From: a virus
DNA: 64,000 nucleotides
Strand: one strand, 5' to 3'
Virus record (IMG/VR): IMGVR_UViG_3300006738_000004
Span: 36,936-100,935 of that record
The position numbers were made by a program, and so were the translations under genes. The notes under the pieces were generated by a model. The model saw only the letters and a program-made list of their open reading frames with translations. It ran no database searches and was not told where the DNA came from. Position 1 is the stretch's first letter; every line of letters starts with the position of its first letter. Shown in pieces: positions 60,953 to 64,000 of this stretch.

Positions 60953-61018
60953 GTGAGCAACTTTGACTTCATCCCATCCCATCCCTGGTACCAAGGGAGG
61001 TGGGAACCACCCCTTCCA

Positions 61019-61043
61019 AAGGCGGCCCCCATGTGGCCGCCTT
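61019..61043 (+). terminator. Perfect 9-bp terminator-like hairpin
   Basis: AAGGCGGCC-cccatgt-GGCCGCCTT forms a perfect 9-bp stem with a 7-nt loop, 67 bp after the stop of the last replication-operon gene. There is no T run beyond CTTCTACT, so it may work with a factor or as an RNA-end stabiliser. Confidence 0.65.
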
Positions 61044-61330
61044 CTACTCGGAGGCTCCCCAAAAAAGCGGCCCCAGATCGCTCAAAGCAGACGCTGGTTG
61101 CAACAACGCGGTGTGCTCAGAAAAGCTCAGTCTGAACTTCCTCTTTTACGTCGAAAAGGGTGTTTTCGATAAGCAAGGTTGAACCTGGGTTTTCGAGGGG
61201 TGTTTTTTGAGCCTCAGAAATCTCTGAGCTTACGGACAGTTCCCCGGCTCGAATCATGCTTCAGGAACCAGTGATGTCGCTCACGGACCTTCACGGACTG
61301 GATCTCACCGGCTGCTAAAATCCTGCTGAC

Positions 61331-61364
61331 GGGGGGGGTTCCATTTGGGCGGCCTCACCGTAGA
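61331..61364 (+). promoter_or_regulatory. Phage-type promoter motif in the gene-free region
   Basis: GGGGGGGG plus TTC (61331-61341), 16 nt, then CCGTAGA (61358-61364). It points right into the gene-free stretch. It supports transcription from about 61370. Confidence 0.65.
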
Positions 61365-61567
61365 GAACACAGAGGGCTTCCCCTTCATCCCACGGGGTGG
61401 AGAACAGTCCTCAAGCCTCCCCCGGCTCTAAGCGGGTTCGGTCTCTGCCGACCCTAAACGCAGCACCCTCTCACTGGTGTAAAAAGGGAGCGCCTTCTCC
61501 CTGGTGTGAAACGGAGCGTGAGCCTACCGGACGTTATACCGGAGGCGTAGCCGACTACGTTAGTGTT

Positions 61568-61642
61568 GGGGTTCCAACCCACCTTACGGGGGCGTGTGAC
61601 CACGGGCGATACCGGGGGGTTCCAACCCACCTTACGGGGGCG
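61568..61642 (+). repeat. Pair of identical 27-bp boxes
   Basis: Identical units at 61568-61594 and 61616-61642 begin GGGGTTCCAACCCACCTTAC and end GGGGGCG. GGGTTCCAACCC is an inverted repeat (GGGTT-cc-AACCC). The first bases echo the -35-like part of the promoter motif, but no CCGTAnA lies 16 nt on. They could be regulator sites or RNA hairpins. Confidence 0.7.
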
Positions 61643-61792
61643 CGGCTGCGAAATGCGAGAAGACGCAGGGGTTGGCCTCCCTTATCGGGCCACCCACTTT
61701 CATTTACCCTTCCACAGCGCCGTTAGAGTCGGTGACCAGGGGATAGGCAACCCCGTTGAGTTGTGGGAGGGTTCCCTTCAAATGGCGGGAAT

Positions 61793-61824
61793 GGGGGGTT
61801 CCCCTTTTCCTCTTCGCCCGTAGA
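61793..61824 (+). promoter_or_regulatory. Second phage-type promoter motif in the gene-free region
   Basis: GGGGGGTTC (61793-61801), 16 nt, then CCGTAGA (61818-61824). No gene follows on the + strand before the convergent glutamine synthetase at 62038. Confidence 0.65.
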
Positions 61825-61830
61825 GAGACT

Positions 61831-61990
61831 AAGCCCACGATAGTGCCCGGTGACTTACCTTCTTCAAGACCGGATTCAGGCTTCGTGTAAGAAGGCGGTC
61901 CACGCGACACAGTGGAACGGCCCCCAGTAGGCCCGACGTTGCCGACGTTGCAGCGAGGCCAAACAGGGTTGCAGGTGCTGCAAAGCCCCC
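61831..61990 (+). ncRNA. Candidate structured RNA downstream of the promoter at 61793
   Basis: The predicted transcript can form CCTTCTT/AAGAAGG (61858-61864 with 61889-61895), CCAC/GTGG around GCGACACA, and near its end GGG-TTGCAG-gtg-CTGCAA-aGCCC (61966-61988), a strong hairpin that might end it. No usable open frame was seen. No known RNA family was recognised. A regulatory or host-directed RNA is possible. Confidence 0.35.
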
Positions 61991-62037
61991 TCTCCTAAAG
62001 CCCCGTTGATCTGGACGGCACAAGGGAGGTGGTTTCG

Positions 62038-63126
62038 TTATTCAGGCGCGTGCAGCGGCGAGTTACCGGGAGTGGACGGGTCTGTGAAGTCGAAATGGGT
62101 TGTCTTCTCTGAAGCCAACTTGGCGGTCTTCAGCATCTCCAACGCTACCTCGTAGGGGCAAGCGTTGGCGTTAGGGCGTCGATCTTCCAGGTAGCCATAG
62201 CCATCCTTGGCTGTTCCTATCGGGATGCGGATGGAGGCCGTGCGGTCGCTGACGCCGTACCGGAACTCGTTGTGGGAACAGGTCTCGTGCTTCCCGGTCA
62301 AACGCATCTCGATGCCATCCCCGTACACAGCGAGATGAGCAGCCCTACGCTCCGGGGTTCCAGCGGCTTCGCACCATGCTTTGATGTGCTCCATGCCTCC
62401 TTCTTCACGCATTGCTGCGGTGGAGAAGTTGGTGTGCATCCCACTCCCGTTCCAATCACCGGGAACGGGCTTCGGATCGAGCGTGGCGTTGATGCCATGG
62501 TCTTCGCCCAGGCGGTACAGCAGCCAGCGGGCAAACCAGAGATGGTCTCCTGCTTCAAGGGCAGTGCAAGGACCGATTTGGAACTCCCATTGACCCGGCA
62601 TCACCTCAGCGTTGATGCCGCTGATCTTCAGCCCTGCCTCAAAGCAAGCCTGGAGATGGTCCTCGATAAGCTCCCGTCCGTACACTTGGTCGGCACCGGC
62701 ACCGCAATAGTACGGGCCTTGGGCAGGTGGAAATCGTCTGTCCTCCCCGAAACCGAGAGGTCGTGCCCCGTCAAAGAGGACATGCTCCTGCTCCATGCCA
62801 AACCACGCATCCGTGAACCCCTCTGCTTCCAGGAAATCGCGCACCGCAGCCCGCTTGTTGGTGGGGTGGGGGGTGACACCATCAGCCTCGTAGACTTCGC
62901 ACAAGGCGAGGAAGTGGCCCCTGCCTCGAACGGGGTCAATGACGATCCGCACGGGCTTCAGGATGCAGTCTGAAGAGTCTCCACTGGCTTGCCCTGTGGA
63001 ACTTCCATCGAAGTTCCAGTCAGGGAAGGTCATTTCTTCCCCCTCCGGTTCGGCCAGCACCTTGGTTTTTCCACGGATGGTGCGTGTTGGGAAGGTGCCG
63101 TCAGGCCATAGGTAAGTGACAAACAT
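62038..63126 (-). CDS. Glutamine synthetase, GSII (eukaryote-like) type
   Basis: The protein has 362 aa from ATG 63126 (GGAG upstream), the usual GSII length. Family words: FDGSSTGQA (about 39-47), FGMEQEH (metal-binding Glu pair, about 113/115), GINAEVMPGQWEFQIGP (about 171-187), PVPGDWNGSGMHTN (ammonium/glutamate-site His, about 232), HETCSHNEFRYG (about 281), DRTASIRIP and GYLEDRRPNANACPYEV. It makes glutamine from glutamate, ammonia and ATP. All catalytic residues I can place are present, so it should be active. It follows the FmdB-type gene with a 25-bp gap. A phage copy would be an auxiliary metabolic gene. Confidence 0.92.
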   Translation of the reverse strand: MFVTYLWPDGTFPTRTIRGKTKVLAEPEGEEMTFPDWNFDGSSTGQASGDSSDCILKPVRIVIDPVRGRGHFLALCEVYEADGVTPHPTNKRAAVRDFLEAEGFTDAWFGMEQEHVLFDGARPLGFGEDRRFPPAQGPYYCGAGADQVYGRELIEDHLQACFEAGLKISGINAEVMPGQWEFQIGPCTALEAGDHLWFARWLLYRLGEDHGINATLDPKPVPGDWNGSGMHTNFSTAAMREEGGMEHIKAWCEAAGTPERRAAHLAVYGDGIEMRLTGKHETCSHNEFRYGVSDRTASIRIPIGTAKDGYGYLEDRRPNANACPYEVALEMLKTAKLASEKTTHFDFTDPSTPGNSPLHAPE

Positions 63127-63151
63127 GCTCGCTCCAGGTGGTTTACGCCGT

Positions 63152-63337
63152 CTAACCAGCGTACCCATCTTCAGCCCAGCCCCCGCCTTTCAAAGCAAAG
63201 GAGGTCTGAGAGATCATCTTCTTACAGTTCTTGGAGTCGCATTCGGGGCAACTCTGGGGGTTTTCACGCTCGTCGTGCTTCAGGAGCCTCTCGAACCTCT
63301 TCTCGCATTTCTCGCATCGGTACTCGAACAGAGGCAT
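63152..63337 (-). CDS. FmdB-family zinc-ribbon protein (61 aa)
   Basis: ATG 63337 has GGAGGGGATCC upstream. The sequence starts MPLFEYRCEKCEKRFERLLK, has CPECDSKNCKK in the middle and FALKGGGWAEDGYAG at the end, which is the full FmdB pattern (two Cys pairs plus the GGGW..DGY tail). These putative regulators bind zinc; their role is not well known. It is 25 bp before the glutamine synthetase and surely co-transcribed, so it may control or assist that gene. A longer frame to 63508 is a shadow. Confidence 0.88.
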   Translation of the reverse strand: MPLFEYRCEKCEKRFERLLKHDERENPQSCPECDSKNCKKMISQTSFALKGGGWAEDGYAG

Positions 63338-63402
63338 GGATCCCCTCCTTGCTTCCACAATACCGATAAGGTGCCTATTCACGCCGACCGACGGGAGAGA
63401 AG

Positions 63403-64000
63403 ATGGCACGAACCATTCGAGAGATAGTCCACGAGCAGATGCAGATGCAGATGCAGCCGCTGAAGCTCCAGCCGGATTACGGAAGTTCAGAGGGGGCAGC
63501 AGTGCCACGCGGGGAAGACCGCCAAAAGCAAGCCTTCAACAAAGAGAACGGCCCTGAGCTACTGGGCCAACTGCTTCGCGTGCTCAAGAGCAACGGCATG
63601 GACGACGCACTACAAGCTATCAAAAGCTGTGGCCTCACCCGTAAGCTCAACGATGAGTGGATGGGAGACACCCGGAACCGCCAGAAGCGCAAGCGTGATC
63701 GGCGTGCAGGCCAGCAATCCCTTTCAGCCCTGAGTAACGATTTTCACGATGTCCATGACGCCGTTGACATGACCAGGAAGACCTACAGACCGTTGGCGTT
63801 GGTGCTTGGGCGACTGGCAAAGCCGAGAGGGTCGATGGACGACCCCATCTTTAGGTCGGGGTATCTGGAAGACGTAGACGAAGCCATCGAGCAAATCCAA
63901 GACATCGAGTGGGCGGCACCCCGGTTGTACATGGTCCAGAGCGCACTGTCGGATGCGCTTTCGGAGTTGGTCCCTCTTTCCAAGAAGCTCAGAAGGCTGC
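63403..64000 (+). CDS. Hypothetical phage protein, 3' end outside the window
   Basis: ATG 63403 follows GGGAGAGAAG and the frame stays open to the last base (199 codons visible). It starts MARTIREIVHEQMQMQMQPL, with a QM repeat caused by CAGATG repeats near 63438-63452. It has a basic centre (RNRQKRKRDRRAGQQSLSAL) and continues helical (LEDVDEAIEQIQDIEWAAPR). No domain is recognised. It diverges from the FmdB-glutamine synthetase pair across a 65-bp gap. Confidence 0.75.
   Translation, partial: MARTIREIVHEQMQMQMQPLKLQPDYGSSEGAAVPRGEDRQKQAFNKENGPELLGQLLRVLKSNGMDDALQAIKSCGLTRKLNDEWMGDTRNRQKRKRDRRAGQQSLSALSNDFHDVHDAVDMTRKTYRPLALVLGRLAKPRGSMDDPIFRSGYLEDVDEAIEQIQDIEWAAPRLYMVQSALSDALSELVPLSKKLRRL

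Larger units (their letters stand above)
61044..62037. other. Gene-free 1-kb regulatory/RNA region
   Basis: No convincing gene was found in either strand. Structures seen: TCGAAAA-gggtg-TTTTCGA (a perfect 7-bp hairpin near 61151-61170); CTCAGA-aatc-TCTGAG near 61214-61229; CGTAG-ccga-CTACG near 61546-61559; a direct CTGGTGT...GGAGCG pair at 61474 and 61501; two identical 27-bp boxes; and two phage promoter motifs. It may hold RNA genes, regulator sites or an origin, but no repeat set of a known origin was recognised. Confidence 0.55.

Noticed and set aside
61397-61726. 109-aa frame in the gene-free region
   Set aside because: Its repeats (GVPTHLTGA twice) come from the 27-bp DNA boxes, composition is odd (Pro/Arg/Trp), and there is no clear ribosome site.

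Overview
The window looks like a stretch of a large, GC-rich tailed bacteriophage genome (Caudoviricetes). The case rests on giant virion and tail-fibre genes, a holin-like gene, a phage-type replication cassette, tight packing with 1-4 bp stop/start overlaps, and small strand-switched gene islands. Nothing seen fixes the host. No integrase, terminase, capsid, RNA polymerase or tRNA gene was recognised, so this is only part of the genome.

Layout. (1) About 1-39 kb is a virion adhesin/tail region, almost all on the + strand. It holds three beta-helix-like proteins (940, 1413 and 1981 aa), a 1945-aa Ig-containing protein, two giant paralogues sharing an N-terminal domain (1134 and 1802 aa), and several 190-270 aa proteins with similar beta-rich C-terminal ends. 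A SAM-dependent methyltransferase sits inside this array, and a holin-like membrane protein and a strong terminator occur near 19.2-19.8 kb. Minus-strand islands carry an HNH endonuclease operon (0.86-2.25 kb), a KOW-like protein (20.8-21.5 kb) and a WGR-domain protein (38.6-39.2 kb). (2) About 39-61 kb is the replication and early/middle region: peptidoglycan-binding protein, SNF2-type helicase, Cys-motif protein, DnaB-like ATPase, primase zinc-finger protein, family-A DNA polymerase with an inserted zinc knuckle, SWIM-finger protein, AcrVA2-like protein, DnaQ-type exonuclease, PPP-type phosphatase, a protein ending in a 2H-phosphoesterase-like domain, membrane protein, double cold-shock protein and many small unknowns. 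(3) 60.95-62.04 kb has no convincing gene but contains hairpins, direct repeats and two promoter-like sites. (4) 62.0-63.3 kb is a minus-strand pair of an FmdB-type zinc ribbon and a GSII-type glutamine synthetase. A gene running off the right edge follows.

Regulation. A bipartite motif (GGGGGTTC or GGGGGTC, then usually exactly 16 nt, then CCGTAnA or GGGTATC) recurs at least thirteen times, nearly always in a gap and correctly oriented before a gene. It precedes the minus-strand islands and the replication/early operons but not the + strand virion genes, which suggests a dedicated promoter class. One copy near 20.03 kb and two near 61.35 and 61.81 kb point into regions without genes, where I propose structured non-coding RNAs. 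All functions are inferred from motifs read by eye; no database search was made.
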